From Starkeya sp. ORNL1 (lineage in GTDB: Bacteria > Pseudomonadota > Alphaproteobacteria > Rhizobiales > Xanthobacteraceae): a stretch of DNA of 64,000 bases. Position numbers and translations under genes: made by a program. Within the stretch, counting starts at the first letter, position 1, and every line of letters begins with the position of its first letter. Positions 45,507 through 54,401 of the stretch are shown here, piece by piece. The notes under the pieces are model-generated. The model saw only the letters and a list, made by a program, of their open reading frames with translations, was not told the origin of the DNA and ran no database searches. The stretch spans positions 4,526,001-4,590,000 of the forward strand of contig NZ_CP048834.1 in the NCBI RefSeq assembly GCF_012971745.1. Reading direction: 5' to 3'.

Positions 45507-47060
45507 TTATTCTTTGTGGGGAAGTTCGAACAGGTGACGGATCTTCGTCGCCAGACTTTGCACGGAACCGGCGCTGTCCGCGGTCGCTCTCGGTTCGAAC
45601 AAATGTCGTTCGGCCTCGGCGCGGCGCGACAACGTCAGGCCCAGTTCCTCCGCGATGGCTGGCCGGTCGCGCATGATGGGCGCCAGACCTTCCTGGGCGA
45701 TCTCGTAGACCACGACGAAGGTCAGAGCCCTGATGGTTCCGACCTCGCTCACGCCGGTCAGCAGGCCGCCTTCGCCGAAGCAGTCGCCCGGCGCGAGGCG
45801 GTTCAGTTCGATTTCGCGTTCGTGCTGCTGGCGGGTGACGTCCAGCACACCCGTCCGCACCACCATGAGCGCGTGCAGGATTTCGCCCTGCCGGACGATG
45901 ATCTCGTCCTTGCGATAGGTCCGGCGCGTCATGGTCCCGGCAAGGGCCTCCCGCTCGTCCTCGGTCAACGATGCGAACAGCGCGATGGCGTCGAGCAGGC
46001 GGAGCGGCGTGCTGCGGTGTTGGGCTTTGTCGCCGGGCTGCGCCAGCGTCGCGGCATCGGCCGGAGCGTCGGCAGCCGCCGCGAGTTTTAACCCGGCGGC
46101 CTTGGCATGGCGGTAGACCAGGTCGAAAATCTCGTTCTGCGCGGCTGAAACCACTGAGAGATCCTTCACGCGAAACGACAGCTCGATCTCCACGGCATGA
46201 GCATCCAGCGCCTTGATCTGCACGCTTGGCGGCGGCACCGCCAGAATGGAGGTGCAACTCAGCAGCACGTCGCGCATGACGTCGCAAATCGCCGCTGGCG
46301 TCATGGTCGGCACGAAGCGGACGGTCAGCTTGCCACCATGGCTGCGTTCCGGGCTGCTCATATTGGTCAGCGTCGCCTTGGCGAGGCCGCTGTTCGGCAG
46401 GATGACCAGATCGTTCGCGCTGTTGAGCAAATGCGTGGCGCGCCAGTTGGTCTCTACCACCCGGCCTTCGATGCCGTCACTGACCACGATCCAGTCGCCG
46501 ATCGCATAGGGCCGGCCGAGATTGAGCGCGATGCCGGAGAAGACGTCGTTCAATGTGCTCTGCAGCGCCAGGCCCAGGATGATGGCGAAGACACCCGAGG
46601 TGGCGATCAGGGTTCCGACCGGAACGCTGAAGACATAAGCGACGACCGACAGCACCATGCCGAGATAGATCATCCCGACCACGAGATCCTGGATCAGCCG
46701 CCCCTCGCGCGGCTGTCGCTCGAAGATGAGGAAGACACGGACGAAGGCGATCAGCGCCCAGGCCGCGTTGATCCACCACACCACTTTCGCCAGGCCGATG
46801 AAGATGCGCTGCAGGATCGAGACATCCGGCGGCCCGGCCTCGTAAGGCACGATGCCCTGGTAGAGCAGGAGAAGCGTCAGAGCGAGGAAGAAGAGGACCT
46901 GGCCGACCAGACGCTTCCTGGGGTGGTTGCGAAACGCCAGCCGGGTGACGATTGCGCCGCAAATGGCCAGCACGCCGGTCAGGATCATCGGATCGGTGAA
47001 CATCGCCGAAAGCTCCGGATACTCCGGCATCAGTTGCCTTCCGCCGGCGGGAGTGGGCAT
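45507..47060 (-). CDS. Mechanosensitive channel (MscS) with C-terminal cyclic-nucleotide-binding-type domain
   Basis: A 517-aa inner-membrane channel. There are about four membrane helices in residues 20-165, the last with the MscS pore pattern (SGVFAIILGLALQSTLNDVF). The MscS beta domain (GRPYAIGDWIVVSDGIEGRV, LPNSGLAKATLTN) extends to about 320, a linker follows, and a Crp-type domain fills 355-480. The phosphate-binding cassette reads CFGEGGLLTGVSEVGTIRAL, in which the usual arginine position appears as Glu, so nucleotide binding is doubtful. The start lies one base after the HlyD stop (TGACATG), making it the last gene of an export-like operon. Confidence 0.87.
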   Translation of the reverse strand: MPTPAGGRQLMPEYPELSAMFTDPMILTGVLAICGAIVTRLAFRNHPRKRLVGQVLFFLALTLLLLYQGIVPYEAGPPDVSILQRIFIGLAKVVWWINAAWALIAFVRVFLIFERQPREGRLIQDLVVGMIYLGMVLSVVAYVFSVPVGTLIATSGVFAIILGLALQSTLNDVFSGIALNLGRPYAIGDWIVVSDGIEGRVVETNWRATHLLNSANDLVILPNSGLAKATLTNMSSPERSHGGKLTVRFVPTMTPAAICDVMRDVLLSCTSILAVPPPSVQIKALDAHAVEIELSFRVKDLSVVSAAQNEIFDLVYRHAKAAGLKLAAAADAPADAATLAQPGDKAQHRSTPLRLLDAIALFASLTEDEREALAGTMTRRTYRKDEIIVRQGEILHALMVVRTGVLDVTRQQHEREIELNRLAPGDCFGEGGLLTGVSEVGTIRALTFVVVYEIAQEGLAPIMRDRPAIAEELGLTLSRRAEAERHLFEPRATADSAGSVQSLATKIRHLFELPHKE

Positions 47061-47061
47061 G

Positions 47062-48042
47062 TCATCGCTGCTCCTCGAACCAGACGCTCATGCCCGGCTC
47101 CAGCCCGTCGGATCCGCTGGTCGGATCGAGCCGTAGCCGGAAACTGTTGAGGTCGTGGTCGCCCACGGCGCGGGCCGCGCGCCAGGTCGCGAACTCCCCG
47201 AGCGGGCGCATCTCGGTGACGCGCGCAGGGATTTTCCGGCCATCATCCGCGGTCAAGGCGACCGGCGCGCCGATCGCCACCCCCTTCAGGCCATCCTCGC
47301 GGATGGTGAAGGTGAACCAGCGCTCGCCGTCGACTTCCAGCGTCATGACCGGCTCGCCGGGAGCGACGATCTCGCCGGCCTCGGCGACCAACAGGCCGAT
47401 CGTGCCATCGGCCGGCGCCGTCAATGTCGTCTTCGCGAGCCTGGCCTGGAGGTCGGCTACCGTCGCTTCAGCGGCCGCGACCTTGGCGTCCGCCAGCGCC
47501 AGCTCCTGGGGAATAGGGCCGGCAACCGCCGCCGCCGACCGCGCGCGCTTGATGTCGAGATCGGCCTGCGCCTTGGCGAGCGACGCGTTGCTCTCGTCGA
47601 GCTGCTGCTTGCTGGCGTAGTTCTTTGCCGCCAGCGTCACGACGCGGACGTTCTGCTGCTGGGCCAGTAGCAGGTTCGCTTCCGCTGTCTGCACGTTCTG
47701 GGCGGCGATAGCGACCTCTTCCGCACGAACGCCGGAATAGACCCGGTCGCGATCGGCTTTCGCGCTCGCCGCCGCGGCCTTTGCCTCGCCGAGCGAGGCG
47801 GTCAGTTCCGGGATGTCGAGGCGAGCAAGCACGTCGCCCTTGCGGACATGCTGCCCGAAGGCAACGGCAAGGGCGGCGACGCGGCCCGCGATCTCCGGCG
47901 CGATGTGGATTTCGGTCTGCCGCACCATGCCGGGCAGCGGTGCAGCCGTGGCCGCCGTCGGCCGCAAATAGCGGAAAGCGCCGAAACCGAGCACGACGGC
48001 GGCCGCGACGACGGCGAGCACCAGTCCTGGCCTAGCGCGCAT
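47062..48042 (-). CDS. HlyD family secretion/efflux adaptor (second adaptor)
   Basis: A 326-aa membrane-fusion protein with one N-terminal helix (GLVLAVVAAAVVLGFGAF), lipoyl half-motif (IHIAPEIAGRVAALAVAFGQ, VRKGDVLARL), a long coiled-coil hairpin (about residues 70-180) and the second half-motif KTTLTAPADGTIGLL. The start at 48042 follows GGAGGGC and overlaps the end of the ABC-2 permease gene by 11 bases. It would link an inner-membrane exporter to an outer-membrane channel. The operon holds a second adaptor, which suggests a mixed trimer or two assemblies. Confidence 0.88.
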   Translation of the reverse strand: MRARPGLVLAVVAAAVVLGFGAFRYLRPTAATAAPLPGMVRQTEIHIAPEIAGRVAALAVAFGQHVRKGDVLARLDIPELTASLGEAKAAAASAKADRDRVYSGVRAEEVAIAAQNVQTAEANLLLAQQQNVRVVTLAAKNYASKQQLDESNASLAKAQADLDIKRARSAAAVAGPIPQELALADAKVAAAEATVADLQARLAKTTLTAPADGTIGLLVAEAGEIVAPGEPVMTLEVDGERWFTFTIREDGLKGVAIGAPVALTADDGRKIPARVTEMRPLGEFATWRAARAVGDHDLNSFRLRLDPTSGSDGLEPGMSVWFEEQR

Positions 48043-50371
48043 CGGAAGCCCTCCGGGTCGTGAGCCGCGCAGCAAGGATGGCGAGCGTGGCATAGACGAA
48101 AGCGAGGATCCAAAGCCTTGCCCAGTCCGTCGCGACGTCTGCGATCGAGGCGCCCATCTGGTTGACGCGCACAATCCCGTCAATGCCGGATGTGCTCGGG
48201 AAGATCACGCTCACGATTCGCAAGGGGCGGGGAATGGCCTCGGGTGGCCAGGCGACGCCGACGAGGAAGAACAGCGGCAGGCTGATCGCGATCAGCAGAA
48301 GCACGGCGGTTTCCCGCCGCTTGAACCATGTCCCGACGAACTGCCCGAAAAAGCTGACCGACAGGATGAAGGGGATCGCCAGCACCAGCAGGTCGAGAAC
48401 CCGTCCTACCGCCGAAAATCCGTAAAAGCGCGGCAGCACGATGAGATAGAGCGCGAAGCCGGGAAGCGCGAGCATCAGGTGCGCCAGGCCTTGCCCGATC
48501 ACGGCGCTGGCGGCGCCGCGGCGGCGGCGCGCACCCTGCCCACCCTGCTCGAAGGCGACGCCGCCGAGCGTTGCCGATCCCATCAGCAGGGTCTGCTGCA
48601 GGATCAGGATGAAGGCGGCGGGCACGATGTAGCTGCCATAGCCGCCTGTCGGGTTGAACAGCGGCTGGCTGAGGATCTCGACCGGCGAGCTCTTTGCCAA
48701 CGCTGCCCGGTAGAGGCTGCCGTCCGGCCGCGCGCCGCGTGAGATCAGATCGGCGGTGACCGTGCCGGCGGATTCGAGGATGCCCTGGAGCGTGCGGTTA
48801 TAGAGCAGGAAATAGGCGGAATCGACGAAAGCCGGCAGCCGCGCCTTGTTGCCCTTGAGCACTTCGCGCTCGGTCCCGGCGGGGATGCTCACGATGCCGA
48901 ACACGTCGCGCCGGGCGAGGGCGATCTGCGCTTCGACAAGTGTGGTTGGACGCACGGCAACGCGGATCGCCTCATCCGCATTGAGGGTTTCGATGATGGT
49001 CCGGCTGAGGTCGGTTCCATCGTCGTCGACGACAGCGATCGGCACGCCGCGTATGAGCTGTCCAAGATAAGGCTGGGGATAGAACAGGCCGTAGATGATC
49101 GGCCCGAGAACGATGAGGCCGAACGCCCCGCGATCGCGCAGCACGCGGCCATATTCCGCGGCGAACGATGCGACGATCCCGTTGCGCCCGCGCGGCTCAC
49201 TTGCCGGCTCGGCGGCGGGCGGCTGGCGCGGCGCACGCGCCACCGCGCGCAGCCGCAGCCAGGCCAGCGTGAAGAACACGATCGCAAGCGCGGCCAGCAT
49301 AGTGAAGGGTTCGATGGAATCCCTCGCCGGCACGCCGCGCGCCGCCTGGTCGAACAGGATCTGGATGTACCAGCGCAGTGGCAGCAGGGAGCCCCAGGCG
49401 CGGCCGAATGTTCCCATCGCCAGCACCGGAAAGCCGACGCCGGCAAAGCCGAAGGCGGGGGAGCAGATGATGCCGGTCAAGGTCAGCCCGGTGGCGAGAT
49501 TGCGGACCAGAAGCTGGAGCAGCGCGCCGAGCGAGAGATAGGCGATGATGAGCAGAGAGGCGCTCGCGCCGACCAGCACCGGATCGCCACGGAACGGGAT
49601 GTCGTAAGCGCCACGGATGATGATGAGCCCGACTGACATCATGACGGCGAAAATGCCGAAATAGGGTGCCAGCTTGCCGATCAGGGCCCCAAGCGGGCTG
49701 CCGCCGGCCGCTTCCATCCATTCCGCGGTGCTGCGCGAGCCGAATTCCGAGCCGACGGCATATCCGCCGGCGATGGCGACGATGATGTGCAGCACGGTCG
49801 GCAGGATCGCCCGCAGCAGGAACTGGGCGTAGTTCAGCGCCGGATTGGTCAGCACATACTGTTCGACGACCAGCGACCCCGGCGTGAACCCGCCGGCGGC
49901 CTGTGCTCCCGGCGGCAAGGCGGCGGTCGCGGCGGAGATCGCCGCCTGCAGCGCGCTCGACGCGATATTGCCCGGCGTAAAAAATTGCTTGTTGAAGAAG
50001 ATGACGATCTGCGGGCGCCGCGCCGCCAGGATGTCGCGTTCCAGATGCTCGGGGATATAGACCGCGGCGATTGCTTCACCGGAGCGGATCGCATGCATCG
50101 CGCCGTTCAGATCCGTCGAGCGCTGCGCAATAGTGACGCCCGGCGCCGAATTGATCGCCTGCACGAAGGTCATCGAGGTCTGGGTACGGTCCTGATCGAC
50201 GACATCGATCCGAAGGTCGCGTATCACCGCATTGCTGAAGGTCGCCGCCAAAAGTGCAAAGGCGATCAGCGGAATGCCGACGACGAGAAAGATCGCCACC
50301 TTGTCGCGCCACATCCAGCGCAATTCGCGGACCGCGACGCAAAGCGTGCCGGGATGCGCGAATGTCGGCAT
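48032..50371 (-). CDS. Double ABC-2 type permease (two fused membrane units, no ATPase domain)
   Basis: A 779-aa membrane protein made of two ABC-2 transporter units in tandem. Unit one spans about residues 1-375 (ELRWMWRDKVAIFLVVGIPL, VGSEFGSRSTAEWMEAAGGS, then five helices). Unit two spans about 395-779 (AAEYGRVLRDRGAFGLIVLG, QQTLLMGSATLGGVAFEQGG, ending in helices). Each has the long extracytoplasmic loop of YhhJ/YhiH-type exporters. No Walker motif exists in it or in the operon. The ATG at 50371 overlaps the upstream stop as TGATG. It probably needs an ATPase encoded elsewhere. Confidence 0.85.
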   Translation of the reverse strand: MPTFAHPGTLCVAVRELRWMWRDKVAIFLVVGIPLIAFALLAATFSNAVIRDLRIDVVDQDRTQTSMTFVQAINSAPGVTIAQRSTDLNGAMHAIRSGEAIAAVYIPEHLERDILAARRPQIVIFFNKQFFTPGNIASSALQAAISAATAALPPGAQAAGGFTPGSLVVEQYVLTNPALNYAQFLLRAILPTVLHIIVAIAGGYAVGSEFGSRSTAEWMEAAGGSPLGALIGKLAPYFGIFAVMMSVGLIIIRGAYDIPFRGDPVLVGASASLLIIAYLSLGALLQLLVRNLATGLTLTGIICSPAFGFAGVGFPVLAMGTFGRAWGSLLPLRWYIQILFDQAARGVPARDSIEPFTMLAALAIVFFTLAWLRLRAVARAPRQPPAAEPASEPRGRNGIVASFAAEYGRVLRDRGAFGLIVLGPIIYGLFYPQPYLGQLIRGVPIAVVDDDGTDLSRTIIETLNADEAIRVAVRPTTLVEAQIALARRDVFGIVSIPAGTEREVLKGNKARLPAFVDSAYFLLYNRTLQGILESAGTVTADLISRGARPDGSLYRAALAKSSPVEILSQPLFNPTGGYGSYIVPAAFILILQQTLLMGSATLGGVAFEQGGQGARRRRGAASAVIGQGLAHLMLALPGFALYLIVLPRFYGFSAVGRVLDLLVLAIPFILSVSFFGQFVGTWFKRRETAVLLLIAISLPLFFLVGVAWPPEAIPRPLRIVSVIFPSTSGIDGIVRVNQMGASIADVATDWARLWILAFVYATLAILAARLTTRRASDAR

Positions 50372-51402
50372 CAGCGCTTCCACTCCGCATAGGCGCTCAT
50401 GCCGGGGCGCAGTTCCGCAAGCTTGTCGACCGGATAGGCGCGTATCTCGAAGGTGCGCAGGTCAAAGTCGCCCGTCGCCCGGGTCGCCCGCCAGCCGGCA
50501 TATTCGCCGCGCGTCGCGATATGCCGGACCTCGACATTGACCGGCCTGTCCCCGAGCGCTGGAATGCGCACCTCGAAGCGATCGCCCAGCTTCAGTCCCT
50601 TCACGAGGTCCTCGCGCAGGTCGAACCGCAGCCAGATATCGCCGAGATCGACCAGCGACAGCAGCGGCACGCCGGGCGAGACATATTCGCCGAGTTCCGA
50701 GCCGATCTGGTAGATCTGCGCGGCGACGGGCGCCGTGACCGTCAGCTCGGCGACTTGCGCGCGGAGCGTCGCGATCGCGGCATCCGCCTTGGCGACATTG
50801 GCTTGCGCCACCCCGCGTTCCTCGGCGGTATAGCCGGCCACAGCCTCTTCGGAGGCAAGCTTTGCCTGTTCGAGGCTGCGCTGGGCTACGTCGAGCGAGG
50901 CGGTATTTTCATCGAGTTTCTGCACGGAGGCAAAATCGCGTTCCGTCAGTTGCTTGGTACGGTCATAGGTTTGCTGGGCCAGCTTGACGCTCGCTTCCGC
51001 GGCAGACACCGCCGCCTTGCGCTCGGCGATGACCTCGGCGCGCGTTCCCACCAGGATGCGCGCCAGGTCCGCCACCGCCACCGCCTTCGCCGCTTCGGCC
51101 TCATGCAGTTTCGTCAGCAGTTGCGGATTGTCGATGGTCACCAGCATTTCGCCGGCGATGACGTTCTGGCCGCGGGACACCGGTCGCTCGCCCACCCGGC
51201 CGTCGACCCGCGCGGCAATGTCGATCCGCGTGGCGTCGGCTTCACCCTGGATCACCAGCGGCTGCGGCTGCACCAGGTACCACAGCGACAATCCGACGAT
51301 GGCCGCGACGGTGATCACGACGATGAGGGCGGGCGCGCGCGAAGGGGGACGGACCATGGGTGCAGCCTCATTCGCGGCGGGCGTCGGGGCTTGGTCACTC
51401 AT
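50371..51402 (-). CDS. HlyD family secretion/efflux adaptor (first adaptor)
   Basis: A 343-aa adaptor with a cytoplasmic N-terminus, one membrane helix (PALIVVITVAAIVGLSLWYL), lipoyl half-motif (IAARVDGRVGERPVSRGQNV), coiled-coil hairpin (about 95-190) and second half-motif VTAPVAAQIYQIG. GGAGGAGACACC before the ATG at 51402 defines the start; a longer frame is not conserved. It is the first gene of the operon adaptor - double ABC-2 permease - adaptor - MscS. The two adaptors are related (same length and plan, both ending LRPGMSAY/LEPGMSVW-like). Confidence 0.88.
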   Translation of the reverse strand: MSDQAPTPAANEAAPMVRPPSRAPALIVVITVAAIVGLSLWYLVQPQPLVIQGEADATRIDIAARVDGRVGERPVSRGQNVIAGEMLVTIDNPQLLTKLHEAEAAKAVAVADLARILVGTRAEVIAERKAAVSAAEASVKLAQQTYDRTKQLTERDFASVQKLDENTASLDVAQRSLEQAKLASEEAVAGYTAEERGVAQANVAKADAAIATLRAQVAELTVTAPVAAQIYQIGSELGEYVSPGVPLLSLVDLGDIWLRFDLREDLVKGLKLGDRFEVRIPALGDRPVNVEVRHIATRGEYAGWRATRATGDFDLRTFEIRAYPVDKLAELRPGMSAYAEWKR

Positions 51403-51739
51403 GTGCGGTGTCTCCTCCGCGCATTCATACCGTCGACGGTCGACCGGTATCAACGCTCACGCAACGGCATGCATGGCGCCGACGTCGAGCACGGAAGCAT
51501 CGTCTCGCGACGGGTGCAGCGGCAGGCCCATCGGTCCGGATTCGAACAACCGGCTCATCGTGGGCGCTGAGGGGCACAGGGATGCGTGAAATCCGGAACA
51601 AGGCACCCGCATCCATGGGCTAAGAGCTTGAGGTCGCTTGAATTCGGGTTTTCCGGCGATGGTCTGGAAATGTGGCGGCAGGTGTCGTATAGGTGCCGCC
51701 CGCTATCCCCCAGGACGTCCTGCGGCGGGTTGGCACCGT
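51403..51739. other. Intergenic region before tRNA-Leu
   Basis: A 337-bp gap holding the promoter of the minus-strand export operon and the leader of the tRNA gene. I see no gene, no clear operator and no terminator. The open frames here translate the tRNA gene in a wrong frame. Confidence 0.4.
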
Positions 51740-51826
51740 GCGGGTGTGGCGGAACCGGTAGACGCGACGGACTCAAAATCCGTTTCTGGTGACAGAGTGT
51801 CGGTTCGAGTCCGACCACCCGCACCA
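51740..51826 (+). tRNA. tRNA-Leu (anticodon CAA)
   Basis: An 87-nt class II tRNA. The acceptor arm GCGGGTG pairs with CACCCGC, then comes discriminator A and an encoded CCA. The anticodon stem-loop is ACGGA-CTCAAAA-TCCGT with CAA at the centre. A long variable arm follows (TCTGGTGACAGAGTGT), as leucine tRNAs require, and the T-loop is GTTCGAGTC. Its 3' end recurs in degenerate form at 56317-56361. Confidence 0.96.
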
Positions 51827-52162
51827 TCATGCGTTCACGCCCGTCGGCGTCGACCGCAACCTGGCACTCGCCGGATTGGCCCGCGCATCCACAATCGCTC
51901 CGCCGGTTCTCACATCGGCCGGCTTCCGTAGCCACGCCCGCCCGAGACCCCGGGATCGGTCCATGAGGGGCACCGGCTTCGCCAGCCTTCGCGCATGCGC
52001 CCGCCCGCAACAAAACTACACATTGTCGAACATAATATTGCGCGGTTGTTAGCATCTTAGGGGATGCAAAGTACCGCGCGCTTCGCATGCAGCATCAATC
52101 AGATGCCGCTGCGAAGAAGTTCTTGCGCGCGACAATGGCTGGCGGCGGCAAACCGGGCGACT
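51827..52162. other. Intergenic region, left end of the putative island
   Basis: A 336-bp stretch with no gene I can support. Around 52010-52050 it turns AT-rich (ACACATTGTCG, AACATAATATTGCG), the likely promoter of the two-component operon. The longer in-frame extension of the response regulator into this stretch is not homologous to that family. Confidence 0.4.
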
Positions 52163-52897
52163 ATGGCGTACGATATGGTGGCCTCTGACCAAGCCCACAT
52201 TCTGATCGTCGAGGACGATTCCGCTATAGCAGGCATGCTGGTCGACCTTGTGACGAGCAGCGGCTTTGCGGCGAGTTCGGCGACAAGTGGTCTGGAGATG
52301 GACCGGCTCCTGGCCCGGCGTCGGTTTGATCTGGTCGTCCTGGACGCCATGCTTCCTGGTGAGGATGGATTCAGTATTTGTCGGCGGCTTCGCGATTCGC
52401 GCTCGATACCAATACTAATGCTCACCGCCCTGCGAGAAGATGTTGACCGTATTATAGGCCTCGAGCTTGGTGCCGACGATTATGTAACAAAGCCGTTCAA
52501 CTCACGCGAGCTGATGGCGCGCGTCAAAAGTCTGTTGCGAAGGGCATCGTACACCCAACGGCCTGAGGAGAGGTTCACTCCCCTGACCTTTGCTGGCTGG
52601 AGCCTCGACCCGAAAAGTCGTCAGCTATTCGATTCAGGCGGTGCTGAGGTCTCCATGACGACAACAGAGTTCGATCTCCTCTACGTGCTTTGCTCTAATC
52701 CTGGGAAAGTCATGACGCGCGAACAGCTTTTGTCCATGACGCACGCTGGATCAGCGGGGCCGGACGCGCGGAGCATCGACGTTCACATTAGCCGTCTCAG
52801 GCAAAAAATAGAACCGGATCCCCGAAGTCCAACCTTTATCAAAACCGTTCGTCTTGGCGGCTATTTGTTTACTCCCACTGTAGAGCGAACGCCGTGA
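52163..52897 (+). CDS. OmpR/PhoB family response regulator
   Basis: A 244-aa regulator. The receiver domain (about residues 10-125) has the acidic pocket in LIVEDDSA, the phospho-acceptor Asp in LVVLDAMLPGEDG, Thr in ILMLTAL and Lys in DDYVTKPF. The C-terminal winged helix (about 145-240) shows TTTEFDLLYVLCSNPGKVMT, RSIDVHISRLRQKIE and VRLGGYLF. Start codon is uncertain: ATG 52163 or 52175 both fit the domain. Its stop overlaps the kinase start. The target genes are unknown; the adjacent membrane protein and lipoprotein are candidates. Confidence 0.9.
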   Translation: MAYDMVASDQAHILIVEDDSAIAGMLVDLVTSSGFAASSATSGLEMDRLLARRRFDLVVLDAMLPGEDGFSICRRLRDSRSIPILMLTALREDVDRIIGLELGADDYVTKPFNSRELMARVKSLLRRASYTQRPEERFTPLTFAGWSLDPKSRQLFDSGGAEVSMTTTEFDLLYVLCSNPGKVMTREQLLSMTHAGSAGPDARSIDVHISRLRQKIEPDPRSPTFIKTVRLGGYLFTPTVERTP

Positions 52898-54258
52898 TGC
52901 GTTGGTTTTATGCCGCATCGATACGGACACAATTATTTGCTTTGGCGACTGTACTCGGCGCCACTGTTTCCATCATTGCGGCGTTCACTGAGCCGTTTAT
53001 CCATGGCCGATATGATCGGGGAGTCGAAATCGGTTTGATCGCTGGCCGAATAGAGATGGTGCTGGATCAATTCAGACGAGCACGTTCATCTGCGGAAGAA
53101 GATGTCGTCTTGGAGACCGCGGTGAAAATAGGTGCTCCGGCAGAGAGGATTTCGCCCCAGCAACTTCTCGCGCAGCATGATGGCGGACAGGCGTCGAGTG
53201 ACGTCGTTGGGAAGGTAAGGGCGTTACTCGACTGCAATGCCCTCACAGCAATCGAGCGCACGTTCAATGGCCAGACGGTACCTGGTATACTGGTTCTGAA
53301 GATCGACACGGACCGTGCGCTCGCCTTTAACATGCCGGTCTTTCCGCATTCCCTGCGGCTTGCTCGATCCGTCGCGGGCAGGATTCTGAATATTGCGATT
53401 CCGTGCCTGCTTCTCGCTTATTTCAGCAGCTACTTTATAATCCGGCCATTAATTCGTTTTACTTCCGCTGTAAAGCAAGCGAGCATGAACGACAATACTG
53501 CCGAGCCATTCGAAGCGGTAGGCGCCTCCGAAATACGGAGCCTGGCGGAATCGCTCAACGTCATGCGCAATCGAATACAGCAGATGGTGGAAGATCGGAC
53601 GAGAATGCTCAGTGCGGTCGGCCACGACCTCAGAACGCCTCTGACGCGGCTACGACTGCGCGCGGAGCGCTCCACCGAGCCGGACCTTCGAAATCTCATG
53701 CTTGCCGATATTTCCACATTGGGCTCCATGATCGACGAGAGCATGGCATTTCTAACCAATGCTTCCATCGAGGAGACGGCTCGGAAAGTGGACCTTTCGA
53801 GCTTGCTGCAGACGATCGCGACGGACTTTTCGGACACCGGCGTCAATGTAAGCTTCAAAGGCCCCCGCCGGCTTACCCATGTCTGCAGACCTCAGGCCAT
53901 CACCAGAGCGGTTTCCAATCTGGTTGAAAACGCTTCCCGCTACGCGCCCGAAATCGAGATCGAACTGCAAAGCGCGACCGATTGCGGGGTTCTGATAAGG
54001 GTGAGCGACAACGGCCCCGGTTTGACGGAAAAGCTCAAGGCGCGCGTGGTGGAGCCCTTCTTCAAGGCTGATGAAGCCCGAACCAGTGAAGCCCATAGCG
54101 GGTTTGGTCTCGGCCTGTCGATCGCGCAGGGCATCGTCCAGAAGGGCCATAAGGGCACGCTCAGTTTGCGAGATCGGACGCCGAATGGCCTGATCGTCGA
54201 GATAAAGCTTCCGCCGATCGATGCGGATGAAGCTGACGGCATGCCGGCCCTGCAATAA
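52897..54258 (+). CDS. Sensor histidine kinase (EnvZ-like)
   Basis: A 453-aa inner-membrane kinase. TM1 is about residues 11-33, a periplasmic sensor of about 115 residues follows, TM2 is near 150-172 and then a HAMP linker. The phospho-acceptor is His243 in SAVGHDLRTPLTRLRL, and the catalytic domain has NLVENASRYAP (N box), VSDNGPGLTEK (G1) and GFGLGLSIAQGIVQ (G2). The ATG overlaps the regulator stop as TGATG. The histidine-box type is that of the EnvZ/PrrB group. Lower GC than surrounding genes suggests acquisition with the regulator. Confidence 0.9.
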   Translation: MRWFYAASIRTQLFALATVLGATVSIIAAFTEPFIHGRYDRGVEIGLIAGRIEMVLDQFRRARSSAEEDVVLETAVKIGAPAERISPQQLLAQHDGGQASSDVVGKVRALLDCNALTAIERTFNGQTVPGILVLKIDTDRALAFNMPVFPHSLRLARSVAGRILNIAIPCLLLAYFSSYFIIRPLIRFTSAVKQASMNDNTAEPFEAVGASEIRSLAESLNVMRNRIQQMVEDRTRMLSAVGHDLRTPLTRLRLRAERSTEPDLRNLMLADISTLGSMIDESMAFLTNASIEETARKVDLSSLLQTIATDFSDTGVNVSFKGPRRLTHVCRPQAITRAVSNLVENASRYAPEIEIELQSATDCGVLIRVSDNGPGLTEKLKARVVEPFFKADEARTSEAHSGFGLGLSIAQGIVQKGHKGTLSLRDRTPNGLIVEIKLPPIDADEADGMPALQ

Positions 54259-54401
54259 AGGCCGACTGCCGATGTGGCGGTGACGGCGCCGGTTTAACAT
54301 TTCCACATACAGCGCCCCCAGTCGGACACGCTTGAGCGAAACATGCGTCGCAATGTCCGGGCAATTTGGCAATTGCGACGGACGAGAGGACGGAGAGCGT
54401 G

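Noticed and set aside
51555..52088. Minus-strand frame containing GLEPTLCHQKRILSPSRLP
   Set aside because: This peptide is the familiar false translation of a leucine tRNA gene. The similar string GHDPTLRHQ near 56350 instead supports the degenerate tRNA copy.
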